A stretch of 45,396 nt of DNA, from positions 1 to 45,396 of the forward strand of contig JAAUSE010000004.1 in the NCBI GenBank assembly GCA_012031925.1, given 5' to 3'. Made by a program: the position numbers and the translations under genes. Below the pieces are notes generated by a model. The model was not told where the DNA came from. It saw only the letters and a program-made list of their open reading frames with translations, and searched no databases. Positions 7,320 to 18,319 of the stretch are shown here, piece by piece. Source of the stretch: Candidatus Altimarinota bacterium. GTDB taxonomy: Bacteria > Patescibacteriota > JACMRA01. Positions within the stretch are counted from its first letter, which is position 1, and each line of letters opens with the position of its first letter.

Positions 7320-8504
7320 CTAGCTTATAAAATCCTTTCTGTCAACCCCTGTTACCTCTTCTATACTACAATTCAGCTTCTCAAAGAACTCTTTGCTGTC
7401 GAATTTTTTGGCTTGTTCTATGCAAGCTTTTTTCATCTTGAGAGCTCGCCCTGGTGTCATCCACTTCACCCCTTCAACAACATCTTCAACCTTTGGCTGA
7501 GACTTGATCAATATTCCTGTTTTTTTATCCACTACACTCTCTATCAAACCACCTTCTCTAACCCCTACAACTGGTTTGCCAGCTGCCATCAACTCACATT
7601 GAATTATCCCCGCATCTTCTTCGATCGGAATATAAATCCCCGCCAAACATCCCCCAACCAACTCTTCAAGTCTTTCATCAGTCACCAAACCCTCATAGGT
7701 TATATTCTTCAAGCCTCTTTTCTCAATTTCTTCTTGGACCCAACCAGCTAAAGGCCCACTCGAACATAGAACCATCTTCTTCTTCGGCATTTTTTCAAAA
7801 GCATCAATTATCATTGGAATACGTTTAAGATCTTCTAGTCTAGCATAACTAATAAAGTAATCTCCCTGATCTATCCATTGGAATCTTTTGGTATTGATCG
7901 CTGGAAAAATTGGAGTTGAGTCAATCCCTACAAATTTTTTGAGTCTTTTTTGTATGTTTTTGGAATTAGTAATCACCACATCCATTTTTTTCATTTCTTT
8001 GCGATACTCTGCAATAACCCATTTAGCAAAAAGCTTAGCCCATGGTCTCTGCCACGGCGACATCTTTTTCAAACGGCTTTCCAACTGGTCAGTGAAAGGT
8101 CTTGGGGGTGTATGGGTATAAACAATTTTTTTGGTATTTGGATTGGTGATTCTACCAGCAACCCCTGCAATATTCCCGCTAAATATTACCACATCATATT
8201 TATTCAGTTCCTTAATTTTGGGAGAAAATCGAAAGTAAAGTTGGCGCTTAATCTTTTTCCAAAACGGAATCGGAGAGTCCTCATGAAGGTACTCGAATTT
8301 GTATTTTTTATCATAAAGCCTCTTCACAAAAGAATCCGTCTTAGCCTTGGAAGGATCCCAAATATCCTTATCAATTGCACCAGTAAAAAGATCAGCCCCA
8401 TAATAATCTCTGATATCAAATATCAACTTCTCACCACCACCTTTCGGACGAAAAAACGCATGCAAAACCGCAATTTTTATCTCCTTTCTCCAAGGTTTCG
8501 TCAT
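7320..8504 (-). CDS. GT4-family glycosyltransferase
   Basis: This intact protein of 394 residues has a GT-B fold pattern. An N-terminal IKIAVLHAFFRPKGGGEKL substrate loop is followed by YTHTPPRPF mid-domain. The GT4 donor-binding signature comes near residues 290-320, E-D-A-G-I-I-Q-C-E-L-M-A-A-G-K-P-V-V-G, containing the E-x7-E motif for nucleotide-sugar binding. It would transfer a sugar to an envelope glycan or lipid at the cytoplasmic membrane face. The chosen ATG at 8504 gives MTKPWRKE; a strong internal AAGGAG just before the codons for IKIAVLHAF hints that a later, non-ATG start may be used. It stands between a secreted protein gene and a divergent unknown gene, with no glycan cluster around it. 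Confidence 0.88.
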   Translation of the reverse strand: MTKPWRKEIKIAVLHAFFRPKGGGEKLIFDIRDYYGADLFTGAIDKDIWDPSKAKTDSFVKRLYDKKYKFEYLHEDSPIPFWKKIKRQLYFRFSPKIKELNKYDVVIFSGNIAGVAGRITNPNTKKIVYTHTPPRPFTDQLESRLKKMSPWQRPWAKLFAKWVIAEYRKEMKKMDVVITNSKNIQKRLKKFVGIDSTPIFPAINTKRFQWIDQGDYFISYARLEDLKRIPMIIDAFEKMPKKKMVLCSSGPLAGWVQEEIEKRGLKNITYEGLVTDERLEELVGGCLAGIYIPIEEDAGIIQCELMAAGKPVVGVREGGLIESVVDKKTGILIKSQPKVEDVVEGVKWMTPGRALKMKKACIEQAKKFDSKEFFEKLNCSIEEVTGVDRKDFIS

Positions 8505-8594
8505 TTACTTACTTAACATAAATATTTTTATAATGTCAACTTGCAAAAACTTATCTTTTGGCATATAATATTAAACATCTCAATAAACAAAAAT

Positions 8595-9236
8595 ATGATC
8601 AATCAAGAATATTTAGCACAAACAAAAAATCAGCCAAATTCTAAAGAGGTCTTTGTACAATTATTATCACTCTTATCAAAAAAATTTGACCAAATTGAAA
8701 AAGCTTTCAAAACCAACAAAAATGACAAAATCTCTCAAGGGCTAACTGAAATTACAGTAGGTTATATAAAAGGTGATATTTCTGAAGAAGATTTAGTTAC
8801 TGGCTTTGAGTATTTACAAATTCCATCCAAAATACAATTATATCTAGATTTTACCAACAATTCTAATATAGATGAAAGTAGCAAAACCAAATCAATTACT
8901 TTCCTCAATTCAACACTAAAAAACTACAATAATTTAATTCTCCAATTAAATTCTCAAGTTGAAAACAAGAACCAAAAATCCAACCTTCAAGAAATTCAAG
9001 AAATTGCTAATAATATAAGACAGTTAATTGATATAAGTGATATTGAGTTTATAGATTTGATTAGTTTTAATAGAGATATAAGCAAAATTTATCAACAAAA
9101 ACTTGATGGTGAACCTTACCAATCACAATATAACGAATTAATGAATAGGCTTGGAGAATACTTTGAGAATAATCAATCAGACTTTGAAAAAGCTATTACC
9201 CTAATAGATGAACTTAACACTAAATTCACATCTTAA
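8595..9236 (+). CDS. Unknown acidic, helical protein
   Basis: ATG 8595 gives a protein of 213 residues (MINQEYLAQTKNQ...). It is rich in Asn, Gln, Lys and Glu, predicted mainly helical, with no signal peptide, membrane segment or cysteine. Short amphipathic stretches (LLSLLSKKFDQIEKAFKT, SDFEKAITLIDELNTKF) look like helix-bundle elements. An upstream TTG at 8541 is in frame but adds a hydrophobic stretch without ribosome-binding site support. It is divergent from the glycosyltransferase gene. Not recognised. Confidence 0.6.
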   Translation: MINQEYLAQTKNQPNSKEVFVQLLSLLSKKFDQIEKAFKTNKNDKISQGLTEITVGYIKGDISEEDLVTGFEYLQIPSKIQLYLDFTNNSNIDESSKTKSITFLNSTLKNYNNLILQLNSQVENKNQKSNLQEIQEIANNIRQLIDISDIEFIDLISFNRDISKIYQQKLDGEPYQSQYNELMNRLGEYFENNQSDFEKAITLIDELNTKFTS

Positions 9237-9311
9237 AATCTACTCATTATCTTTTATATATACTATAAAAAACTACAATTAATAATATCCTTTTACTAAG
9301 TATTGATTGTT

Positions 9312-11027
9312 TTAAACCACATTTCTTAAGTCAATAACAGAGTTATTTTTAGTTGAATTAGAGATTATTTTTTTATTATCTTTGCTCTCAGTTTTTTTCT
9401 GATCACTAAAGTTACTCTCATCTTGGTTTTTTACTATGGATTTTTGTTGAATTTTTTGTTTATTAAGCTCGTATTTTGGTCTATTTTCAATTTGTTTAGG
9501 ATCATCCAAAGCACCTAATTTATTCTCAATTCCTATTATTTTGGAATTCATAAGGTCAAGCTTTTTTTCAAAAACTTCAGTAGGAGAATATACCCCTGCA
9601 CCCATTGAACTCAACTGGCTTCGCAAATCCTGTATCTGTGATCTATTTTCATCTTTATTTGTTCTAATCTCTCTATAAAGTCTATCTACATCAGATTGTA
9701 CAAAATCAACACTTTCATTGAGTGTAACCACTTTAGATTCAATTGAAGAACGAAATTTTTGATTTTCCTCAGACTGTTTGACCACAACATCATTCATCTT
9801 CAAAAGTTTAGCCGTCATATCCTCTAAGTATTCAGAAACATTCTCAAAAACACTCAAAATCCCAGACATTTTACTAACTAAGTTCTTCAAATCACTAGCT
9901 AATTGAACTGATAATTGAGTTCTTTTAGTAATAGTTTCTTGTTCGAACTGGGTAAGTCTTTGCATTGAATCCTCATAAATTTTTGACAATTCACGTAATT
10001 CTTTTTCAGTTGAAGTCTCCTTTACCTGACCAAAATTAATGTTAGCTTTTGACTCTTGTCTTCTATTTTGCTGAGACTGGTTATTTTGGGGGTAGTTATT
10101 TACTCTTTCATTTTTAAAATTACCCTTATTTTCGTTCTGTCTTTGATTATTATTTTGACTAATTTGACTATTAGGTTTTTCATTGTCTTTTCTATTCTTA
10201 CTCTCAAATTTTCTAGGATCCAAATTATTAGTTTGTTGGCTATTGTTTGAATAATTAGAGTTAGGGTTAGGGTTAGAAATAGGTTTTGATTCTTGAGTTA
10301 CACTAGATTTTTCTACAAATTCAAATTCATTTTTATCAGGCTTAATATCTTTGCTTTGTTCAGTTTGATTAAAATCTTCTTTCTTTTCAGATTCTATTTT
10401 AGTCAATTGAGGTTGAGCTGGTTTTATTTGTTGATTATCCAAATGTTCATTAAATACAAAATCTTTTTTTAGTTCTTCTTGTTTATGACTTGAAACATCT
10501 CTATTTATTTCAACATTAGGAGTAGTGTCTTGGTTAGGTACAGCTTGACTAATAGGTTTGTTATTTTCAGCGCTGGCGGTAATGGTTTTGGGAGTTTGGC
10601 TGTTTTGGGAAACATTTACTTGAGCAGATTGTTTTTGTAAATTACTGGAATTATCTTGCAGTGAAGTAGGTTGATTTGTGACAGGAATTTCATTCTTAGG
10701 TTTAATCTCTTCAGTTGCACCAATAAATCCATTACCCGGAGACGGTGGTTGCAAACTACTAGGAGTACTACTGTTTTGATTATTACTTGAAACCACTTCA
10801 GCATCAATTACATTCTTTTTATTATCAAAACCATCAGGAACAACTTCTTTTTGATTCTCCTCCCAAATTGCATGCAAAGTCTCAACAAGTTCATTTTGTT
10901 GTTCTTCGTTTGCAGTCTTTAACCACTCCATCCACTCAGCCTTTTCAGCATCACTCAAAAAGTATGAAAAATTAATTGCATCTTTAGCTGCAATTGGGAA
11001 TCCATCAGGAAATGTATTTGTCGCCAT
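9312..11027 (-). CDS. Large Asn/Gln-rich protein with a central coiled coil
   Basis: The 571-residue protein has three parts. A short folded N-terminus (residues 1-75) contains AEKAEWMEWLKTANEEQQNE. A disordered tract of about 260 residues follows, dominated by Asn, Gln, Ser, Pro and Lys. The C-terminal half holds a heptad-rich coiled coil (TEKELRELSKIYEDSM through FVQSDVDRLYREIRTNKDEN) and a low-complexity tail ending DLRNVV. There is no signal peptide and no membrane span. Such a layout suits a cytoskeletal, chromosome-organising or scaffold protein, but nothing identifies it. The frame is intact over 1.7 kb despite many A/T runs. Confidence 0.65.
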   Translation of the reverse strand: MATNTFPDGFPIAAKDAINFSYFLSDAEKAEWMEWLKTANEEQQNELVETLHAIWEENQKEVVPDGFDNKKNVIDAEVVSSNNQNSSTPSSLQPPSPGNGFIGATEEIKPKNEIPVTNQPTSLQDNSSNLQKQSAQVNVSQNSQTPKTITASAENNKPISQAVPNQDTTPNVEINRDVSSHKQEELKKDFVFNEHLDNQQIKPAQPQLTKIESEKKEDFNQTEQSKDIKPDKNEFEFVEKSSVTQESKPISNPNPNSNYSNNSQQTNNLDPRKFESKNRKDNEKPNSQISQNNNQRQNENKGNFKNERVNNYPQNNQSQQNRRQESKANINFGQVKETSTEKELRELSKIYEDSMQRLTQFEQETITKRTQLSVQLASDLKNLVSKMSGILSVFENVSEYLEDMTAKLLKMNDVVVKQSEENQKFRSSIESKVVTLNESVDFVQSDVDRLYREIRTNKDENRSQIQDLRSQLSSMGAGVYSPTEVFEKKLDLMNSKIIGIENKLGALDDPKQIENRPKYELNKQKIQQKSIVKNQDESNFSDQKKTESKDNKKIISNSTKNNSVIDLRNVV

Positions 11028-11471
11028 AAATAAATATTTTTGTTTTTTGATTTTCGTTAATTTAATATTATTATACTATAGTATTAAACTTTTGGCTAGC
11101 AAAAATCCAAAATAAAGTAATAATCCAACTGAATTATAAAAAAATGTCAAGACCTAACTAATTACAAAACTCATAATCCATAATTAAATACTTAAAATAT
11201 AGACAATCTCATCCCAGATTATTTACAAACATACTGTCTAATCTTTCAACTTGATATAAATTCTTTAAGGTTCGATAAACTAAACAACATCATATTCTAT
11301 AGAAATCTCTGAATAGCACTATTCAGATAAAAATCTCTTGACAAATCAAGCTTTTTATTTTAATGTTCAACAACGTACTGTTACTCAAGCAGCAACAGTA
11401 AATTTTTTTGACAGTTGGATATTGAGACAAGTCAATTCATAAAAAAGTAATTAATTACGATATTATTTCTT
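11028..11471 (+). other. Intergenic region upstream of 16S rRNA
   Basis: There is no gene in these 444 bases. It is strongly AT-rich. A -35-like TTGACA at 11338-11343 with TAATGT at 11361-11366 (17-base spacing) and a second TTGACA at 11408-11413 are candidate rRNA promoters. No tRNA is present. Confidence 0.5.
11338..11366 (+). promoter_or_regulatory. Candidate 16S rRNA promoter
   Basis: TTGACA and TAATGT are 17 bases apart, about 105 bases before the mature 16S 5' end. The -10 is imperfect, so the call is tentative. Confidence 0.4.
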
Positions 11472-12978
<1,507 letters not shown>

Positions 12979-13407
12979 TAAGGAGAATTGTCTAGAAGTA
13001 TTACTATCTAGATTAACGATTAATACTTTGTTATGTTTATTAATTACTACATACAAAAGGTAAAAATTCTATATAAAATCCAATATCATATTGGTGGAAA
13101 TAGTATTTGTAATTGATTACTTTTTTATATATTGACTTGTCTTCAATACTCAGCCTTACAAAAATTTTTATTGTTTGTTACACAAAAAAATCAAAGTAAT
13201 AAAATCAAATATTTGATAATACCCAAAAACCAGCATAAATCAGGATTTATACTAGTATAGAAAAATAATCTACATTAATATAATAATTTAATCAGAAGAT
13301 TTAATAATAAAGAAAATCATTAGATATTTGATCTACAACCTAAAAGTATTTACAACCATATACATAACTTTTCTCAAAACAATTCAAATTAGCACAAACC
13401 CAACAAT
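12979..13407. other. Intergenic region after 16S rRNA
   Basis: These 429 AT-rich bases hold no gene. TCTAGA at 12991-12996 and 13007-13012, and an overlapping 8-bp stem AAGTATTA/TAATACTT, may form a processing or termination structure just after the 16S. No 23S or 5S sequence is seen. Confidence 0.6.
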
Positions 13408-15041
13408 CTACATTTTAATCAAAAAAATCCCCACCATCCATATAGGAAGCAAAGGTTTTTTAATTTGATCTTCACTCATCCAACCTTTTTCCAAATTAAA
13501 TTTACCTTTACAATCAATAAATTCTTTAATCACCTGACCAGAATACACACCAGAGCTCTCAAAATATGAGTTCACCATCATAACCATATTAACAATATCA
13601 ACCTCACCTACAAATATCATTGGAACAGGATTAGGATTATGTTTGGTATCAAATTCACCATCACCTACTTCACCCACTCTTTCAATATTTCCATGATCAG
13701 AAGTAATCAACATTTTATAATCTTTTTTCTCAATAATTTCAATTAATCTTCCAAGTTGTTTATCTATAATTTCAAGAGTTGAAATCGATGCCTCAAAGTC
13801 ACCAGTATGACCAATCATATCACAATTAGCATAATTCACAATAATAAAATCATATTTACCAAGTCCTTTTTCAATAATATAATCTGTAACTTCAATAGCT
13901 TTCATTTCAGGTTTTTCAGAATGACTTTCAACCTTATTACTATCAATTACAACCCAATCCTCACCTTTTTGTTTTTTATTACTACCCCCATTAAAAAATA
14001 CGTTACATGATTATATTTTCTGTCTCAGCAATATGAAGTTGATTCAAATCATTCAAACTAATATATTCAGCTAAAGTACATTTTACCACACTGTTTTCAA
14101 AAATTGGGTAATATCCTACCCCTGCAAAATCACTATTTATTTCTTTTTCCAAACCAAGCCCATAATTATTATTTCCAAGAACCAAACACTCTAGTTTTTT
14201 ATCAAAATTATACTCACAAAATCTTTTTACAATTTGTTTCATCCTGTCTGTACGAAAATTCAAAAACCAAACAAGCTCACCTTTTTGAATTCCCCGAAAA
14301 CCTATAGGAGTCAACATTTCATCATATACACCTTTTTGATAGGACTCAAAAGTAATATGATCAATCTTATTTAATATTTCTTCAAATCTTACTATATTAG
14401 ATTTTTTAGTAATAACATCCAAATATTTATCAATTCTCTCAAAATTACTATCTCTATCCATTCCAAAAAATCTTCCACCAATACTACCCAAAAAAATTTT
14501 TGATTGAATTTTTTCAAACCTATTTTTGTATTTAGAAATAAAATCATTCCAAGTTTGAGCAAAACTATCTCGAGAAGAATCCCTACCATCACTAATCAAA
14601 TGTAAAAAAAATTGTCATTTTTTTTTGACCAGCTGCTTCAATAGCCCCTATCCAATGTCTCAAATCACTATGAATTGTTCCTTCAGAAAATAAACCAACT
14701 AAGTGAACAACATCATTCATATTCATATAATTTTTTGGATCAAATTTCTGATCAGGTGAATCCAACCCTTTACTATAATAATTTTTACTAGATTCTGTTA
14801 TTTGCAAACTAAGTTGTTTTACCAACTTCAAAGCTCCTATGTTCATATGTCCAACCTCACTATTACCAACTAAACCATCTTCTTGACCGCTACTTTCTCC
14901 ATCAGCATTTAAAGTTATCCAAGGTTTTTTATTAAACAAATTCTTAATATTAGGTATTTTTGCAACTCCAAATGGATTGCCTTTTTTTTCTGGACTCAAA
15001 CCAAAACCATCAAGAATACAGAGAATTTTTGTTTTTTTCAT
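13408..15041 (-). CDS. gpmI: 2,3-bisphosphoglycerate-independent phosphoglycerate mutase (three frame breaks)
   Basis: This glycolytic enzyme interconverts 3- and 2-phosphoglycerate. It begins MKKTKILCILDGFGLSPEKK, and the catalytic serine sits in GLVGNSEVGHMNIGA. The phosphatase half has the metal-binding motifs NYANCDMIGHTGD and ITSDHGNIE, and ISDGRD, FRTDRM and LHIAETE are also typical. Length with repairs is about 544 codons, near the family's 510-550. The frame breaks at A8 14604-14611 (one base too many), T4 14016-14019 (one too few) and A6 13993-13998 (one too few); correcting each restores the consensus, for example EKYNHVTYFLNGG. The far C-terminus (KKPLLPIWMVGIFLIKM) does not match the usual ending. 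Either the assembly has homopolymer errors or this copy is decaying; three hits in one gene keep both open. Confidence 0.85.
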
Positions 15042-15078
15042 ATTATGATTAGAATTATATTATATAAAATCATAATAA

Positions 15079-15747
15079 TCAATTTCCACTAACAACAACT
15101 CCATAAATTTGCAAAAATGGGTATTTTTTCTTCAGTAACTTTGCACATTCCAACAAGGTAGTGCCAGTTGTTGACACATCATCTATTAACCATATTACTT
15201 CTTTCTGAGATAAATTATATTCCTTTTCAGCCAACTCAAAAACACCTTTCAAATTTTTTTCTCTCTTTTCTCTTTCAAGCTTAGATTGCTCTATTGTTGA
15301 AATTTTTTTATTTATTATGTGTATAACTAACTTATCAACTTTTTTTGCCAAACCACTAGCAATTAAGGCACTAACAGAAAAACCTCTTTGAAGAAATCTT
15401 TTTGGATCATTTGGCACAGGTACAATATAATCTGGATCAGGAATAAAATAATAACTATCTACCCAAACTTTTTGGTATAACAACTCCACCAAATCATCAA
15501 CAATTTTATACTCCAAACCAAATTTTAATCTCTCTAATAATTCAGCTATTAAGGCATTATTATACCTACTTGCCAAAAAAACCCCATCTAAATATTTTCT
15601 AGATTTACTATTTAAAACTTTTAACTTTGGACTTTGAATATCAATTTCTTTTTTAGTTAAATATTTATGAATACTACTGTAATTCAGGTTGTTATTTCTA
15701 GGAAAAACAAAGTCCATACAATAATCAAAATTCAATATTTCAAACAT
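15079..15747 (-). CDS. comF: ComF-like phosphoribosyltransferase-domain protein
   Basis: The C-terminal half has the PRPP-binding loop of type I phosphoribosyltransferases (VIWLIDDVSTTGTTLLECAK) and the ComF-typical YIVPVPNDPKRFLQRGFSVSA segment upstream. ComF proteins are needed for DNA uptake and recombination of transforming DNA in competent bacteria. The N-terminal four-cysteine zinc finger of classical ComF is missing: only one cysteine occurs in the first 100 residues. The ATG at 15747 is chosen. A TTG at 15756 overlapping the TGA of the upstream gene would give translational coupling and is a real alternative. It is followed by gpmI on the same strand. Confidence 0.8.
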   Translation of the reverse strand: MFEILNFDYCMDFVFPRNNNLNYSSIHKYLTKKEIDIQSPKLKVLNSKSRKYLDGVFLASRYNNALIAELLERLKFGLEYKIVDDLVELLYQKVWVDSYYFIPDPDYIVPVPNDPKRFLQRGFSVSALIASGLAKKVDKLVIHIINKKISTIEQSKLEREKREKNLKGVFELAEKEYNLSQKEVIWLIDDVSTTGTTLLECAKLLKKKYPFLQIYGVVVSGN

Positions 15748-15752
15748 TATAC

Positions 15753-16715
15753 TCAAAATTTTCTTAATGTTTTTGGATTGTAACCAGCATCAACACCTCG
15801 CTTTTCAATCAAATTTTGATCAGCCCTCAAAAATTTCATAATATTCCAAACATTATATTGAGATGGATAAATATGAGGGGTATAAATATACATTGCACAA
15901 GTAATCCCATTCTTCAAAGTAACTTCATTACTATCAATTCTCACTACATTACCTACTTGAAAAACATTATTTCCACTTTTCCAAGCAAAAGAACCTCCAG
16001 TTTGACAAGTTTTTTCTCTAACTCTTAACAACCTATAAGCCTTATAAATTTGCTGAAAAAAACCTTTAAAATATTTCCACTTTGGATTCTCATCATAACA
16101 AGACTTACTTTTATCTGGATTTTCAAAACAATAATATCCTAAAGCCCTATCCAACAAAAAACGACCATAATCACTATTTGGATCTATTTTAGAATTAGAC
16201 CCATAAACCAACCCTGACTCTTTTTGAATCATTGTCAGTAAAAAAGCTGGATTAATAGGTCTACTAGAATTATCAATACACAAACCTGGCTCTACTCTAT
16301 AAGTATTATAATTAATATAACAACTATTTCCAAAATTTTCTCTAGCAATTTTCCATATAAGATCAGACACTCGCATATTTTTACCCCCAAAAGGAGTTTG
16401 TACTTGATCCCTTGGACGAAACTTACTAGAAACATTACTAAAAACCTCACCTACAATCAAATCATCAGTGTTTGCAGTATTATTAGCACCAAAATCAATA
16501 AAACCAACTATTGGTCTATAATTTGCCAGTACACTTCCTTGAGATTCTAAATAAGATTGAATTTTATCAGCTGAACTATATGCCAAAGGTAAACTATATA
16601 AATCTTGTTCACCAATAACCTGACCTTGATCAAAATTTACAGGCAAAGACAACACTGGAATTGATGTCAAAAAATAAACTATGATTAATCCAATAGTTAA
16701 AAAAATATTTCTCAT
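15753..16715 (-). CDS. Secreted transglycosylase-like protein
   Basis: ATG 16715 starts a signal peptide (MRNIFLTIGLIIVYFLTSI, then a small-residue stretch ending LSLP). The mature protein has about 295 residues. PAFLLTMIQKESGLVYG resembles the catalytic-glutamate region of lysozyme-like lytic transglycosylases, in which the Glu of the E-S motif cleaves peptidoglycan. FAWKSGNNVFQVGN and TPHIYPSQYNVW come later, with several cysteines that could form disulfides. The fold assignment is an inference. An in-frame ATG further upstream would read through the DnaA-box repeats and was rejected. It ends at a TGA overlapping the possible comF start, so the two probably form an operon. Confidence 0.6.
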   Translation of the reverse strand: MRNIFLTIGLIIVYFLTSIPVLSLPVNFDQGQVIGEQDLYSLPLAYSSADKIQSYLESQGSVLANYRPIVGFIDFGANNTANTDDLIVGEVFSNVSSKFRPRDQVQTPFGGKNMRVSDLIWKIARENFGNSCYINYNTYRVEPGLCIDNSSRPINPAFLLTMIQKESGLVYGSNSKIDPNSDYGRFLLDRALGYYCFENPDKSKSCYDENPKWKYFKGFFQQIYKAYRLLRVREKTCQTGGSFAWKSGNNVFQVGNVVRIDSNEVTLKNGITCAMYIYTPHIYPSQYNVWNIMKFLRADQNLIEKRGVDAGYNPKTLRKF

Positions 16716-16736
16716 ATAATTGGTAAAATTAAGGGG

Positions 16737-16934
16737 TGTGCAAAACCTGTGCAAAACCTGTGCAAAAGTGGTGTGCAAAACCTGTGCAAAACTTTTTAGG
16801 GTGTGCAAAACTTTAGTTATGCACAGAAGTTATGCACAGGTTTTGCACAGGTTTTGCACAGGTAAAATACTATATAAATCAAAAAAAGTCGAGTTATGCA
16901 CAGGTTTTTGATATACCTACTACTACCACTACCT
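16737..16934 (+). other. oriC: Candidate replication origin (DnaA-box array with DnaA-trio-like triplets)
   Basis: Eleven 9-mers match the DnaA-box consensus TTWTNCACA. Six read TGTGCAAAA (the reverse form), starting at 16737, 16748, 16759, 16772, 16783 and 16802. Five are in the forward form: TTATGCACA at 16817, 16830 and 16894, and TTTTGCACA at 16841 and 16852. Most neighbours are 11 bp apart, about one helical turn, and the two orientations face each other. Fourteen bases after the last box, the triplets CTA-CTA-CTA-CCA-CTA run 16917-16931, like the DnaA-trio element of bacterial origins, then an AT-rich tract (TTTTTATATATAATA). dnaA itself is not in the window, and the origin function is inferred from these motifs. 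Confidence 0.6.
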
Positions 16935-17121
16935 TTTTATATATAATAGAGAACAATAAAAGACAAATAAAGTCAAATCAAAAATAATTTGTGCTAATTT
17001 TTTATTTTGACAATCTTAACATTTTATGCTAAGAAAACTTAACAATCACTTATATGGCTAAGAAAAAACAATCACCAAAAATATAGCACCATCTATTTCT
17101 CATCAAAAAGAGAAAAAAAAG

Positions 17122-18198
17122 ATGGCTGACCTAATAGTATCTCAAATCAAATCAACCTTTGGTCAAGGTTCTATTATGAAAATGAATGAGATAACTGATC
17201 AAGATATTGAGGTAGTTTCAACAGGTTCACTTGCTCTAGACCTTGCAACTGGTGTAGGAGGTTTTCCAAAAGGTAGAATTATAGAAATTTATGGGCCAGA
17301 GTCTTCAGGTAAAACTTCTATTGCTCTATCTGCAATCGCTCAATCACAACAAGAAGGAGGAATTGCCGCTTTTATTGACGCTGAGCACGCACTAGATCCA
17401 GACTGGAGCGTCAAACTTGGAGTTAACCTAGATGATCTTTATGTTTCCCAACCAAGTAATGGTGAAGAGGCTTTAGAAATTGTTGACAACCTTGTGAGAA
17501 GTAATGCTTTTGATATAATTGTTGTAGACTCAGTTGCTGCTTTAGTACCAAAATCTGAAATTGAAGGAAATATGGGAGACTCTCAAATGGGAGTTCAAGC
17601 ACGTTTAATGTCACAAGCTCTCAGAAAGCTCACAGGAGCTATTTCCAAGTCCAAAACTACAGTTGTGTTCATCAACCAAATTAGGCTCAAAATTGGTGTC
17701 ATGTTTGGCTCACCAGAGACTACTACAGGAGGTCAAGCACTCAAGTTTTTCTCTTCTCAAAGATTTGATATTCGCAAGATTGGAACCCTTAAATCTGGTA
17801 CTGAGAATGTTGGAACAAGAGTCAAAGTCAAGGTTGTGAAGAACAAAATGGCTGCACCTTTCAAGGTGGTAGAGTTTGATATGATGTTTGAAGAGCCTGG
17901 TGTAATATCACTTGCAGGTGAAATCATTGACATTGGAATTAATTATAATACTATTGAAAAAACTGGAAATACCTACACTCTCAAATTAGATGGTGAAAAT
18001 CCAATCAAGCTAGGAGTTGGAAGAGATAATGCCAAAAAAGTTCTGTATGAGAATAAAGATAAAATGAAACAAGCTAAAAAAGAAATCCTTGAAGCATTCA
18101 AACAAAGTGTAATTGAAGGTAAACTCAAATCAGGATCCTCAGTTACTGAAAACAACAAGCAAGATGAGATTGAAGAAAAGGTAGAAGATACTGAATAG
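17122..18198 (+). CDS. recA: RecA recombinase
   Basis: This ATP-dependent strand-exchange protein is the core of homologous recombination and of LexA-type SOS induction. Visible motifs: GSIMKMN at the start of the core, Walker [10 protein letters not shown], the Walker B-type [19 protein letters not shown], the L1/L2 loops ([30 protein letters not shown]) and a C-terminal acidic tail. ATG 17122 gives 358 residues but leaves a shorter N-terminus than usual. An ATG at 17054 (MAKKKQSPK) would join in frame if A5 17077-17081 had one more base, giving a normal RecA N-terminal helix, so that is probably the true start. The gene sits between two groups of DnaA boxes. Confidence 0.97.
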   Translation: MADLIVSQIKSTFGQGSIMKMNEITDQDIEVVSTGSLALDLATGVGGFPKGRIIEIYGPESSGKTSIALSAIAQSQQEGGIAAFIDAEHALDPDWSVKLGVNLDDLYVSQPSNGEEALEIVDNLVRSNAFDIIVVDSVAALVPKSEIEGNMGDSQMGVQARLMSQALRKLTGAISKSKTTVVFINQIRLKIGVMFGSPETTTGGQALKFFSSQRFDIRKIGTLKSGTENVGTRVKVKVVKNKMAAPFKVVEFDMMFEEPGVISLAGEIIDIGINYNTIEKTGNTYTLKLDGENPIKLGVGRDNAKKVLYENKDKMKQAKKEILEAFKQSVIEGKLKSGSSVTENNKQDEIEEKVEDTE

Positions 18199-18228
18199 TC
18201 TTAAAAATAAGCCAATAGTTTAAAATAT

Positions 18229-18251
18229 TGTGTATAACTAATTTATCCACA
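18229..18251. promoter_or_regulatory. Two consensus DnaA boxes after recA
   Basis: TTATACACA on the minus strand (18229-18237) and TTATCCACA on the plus strand (18243-18251) face outward six bases apart. Both match TTATNCACA exactly. With the array at 16.7 kb they bracket recA. Confidence 0.6.
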
Positions 18252-18319
18252 ATTTAACTTCTTCCTACTATTTTAATACTCAAATAAATAAGTGAAAGAT
18301 AATTAGTGTAAGAAGTATA

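Noticed and set aside
7950-8516. Plus-strand frame of 188 codons
   Set aside because: It lies opposite the well-supported glycosyltransferase gene and has no ribosome-binding site or domain; it is a shadow frame.
10256-10274. TTAGGG repeated, telomere-like
   Set aside because: Only two units plus a half, inside the coding sequence of an Asn/Pro-rich tract; a codon-use coincidence.
15753-16808. Upstream start giving a 351-residue transglycosylase-like protein
   Set aside because: The extra 31 residues (AQVLHTTFAQVLHRF) are a translation of the DnaA-box repeats, and the signal peptide begins at ATG 16715.
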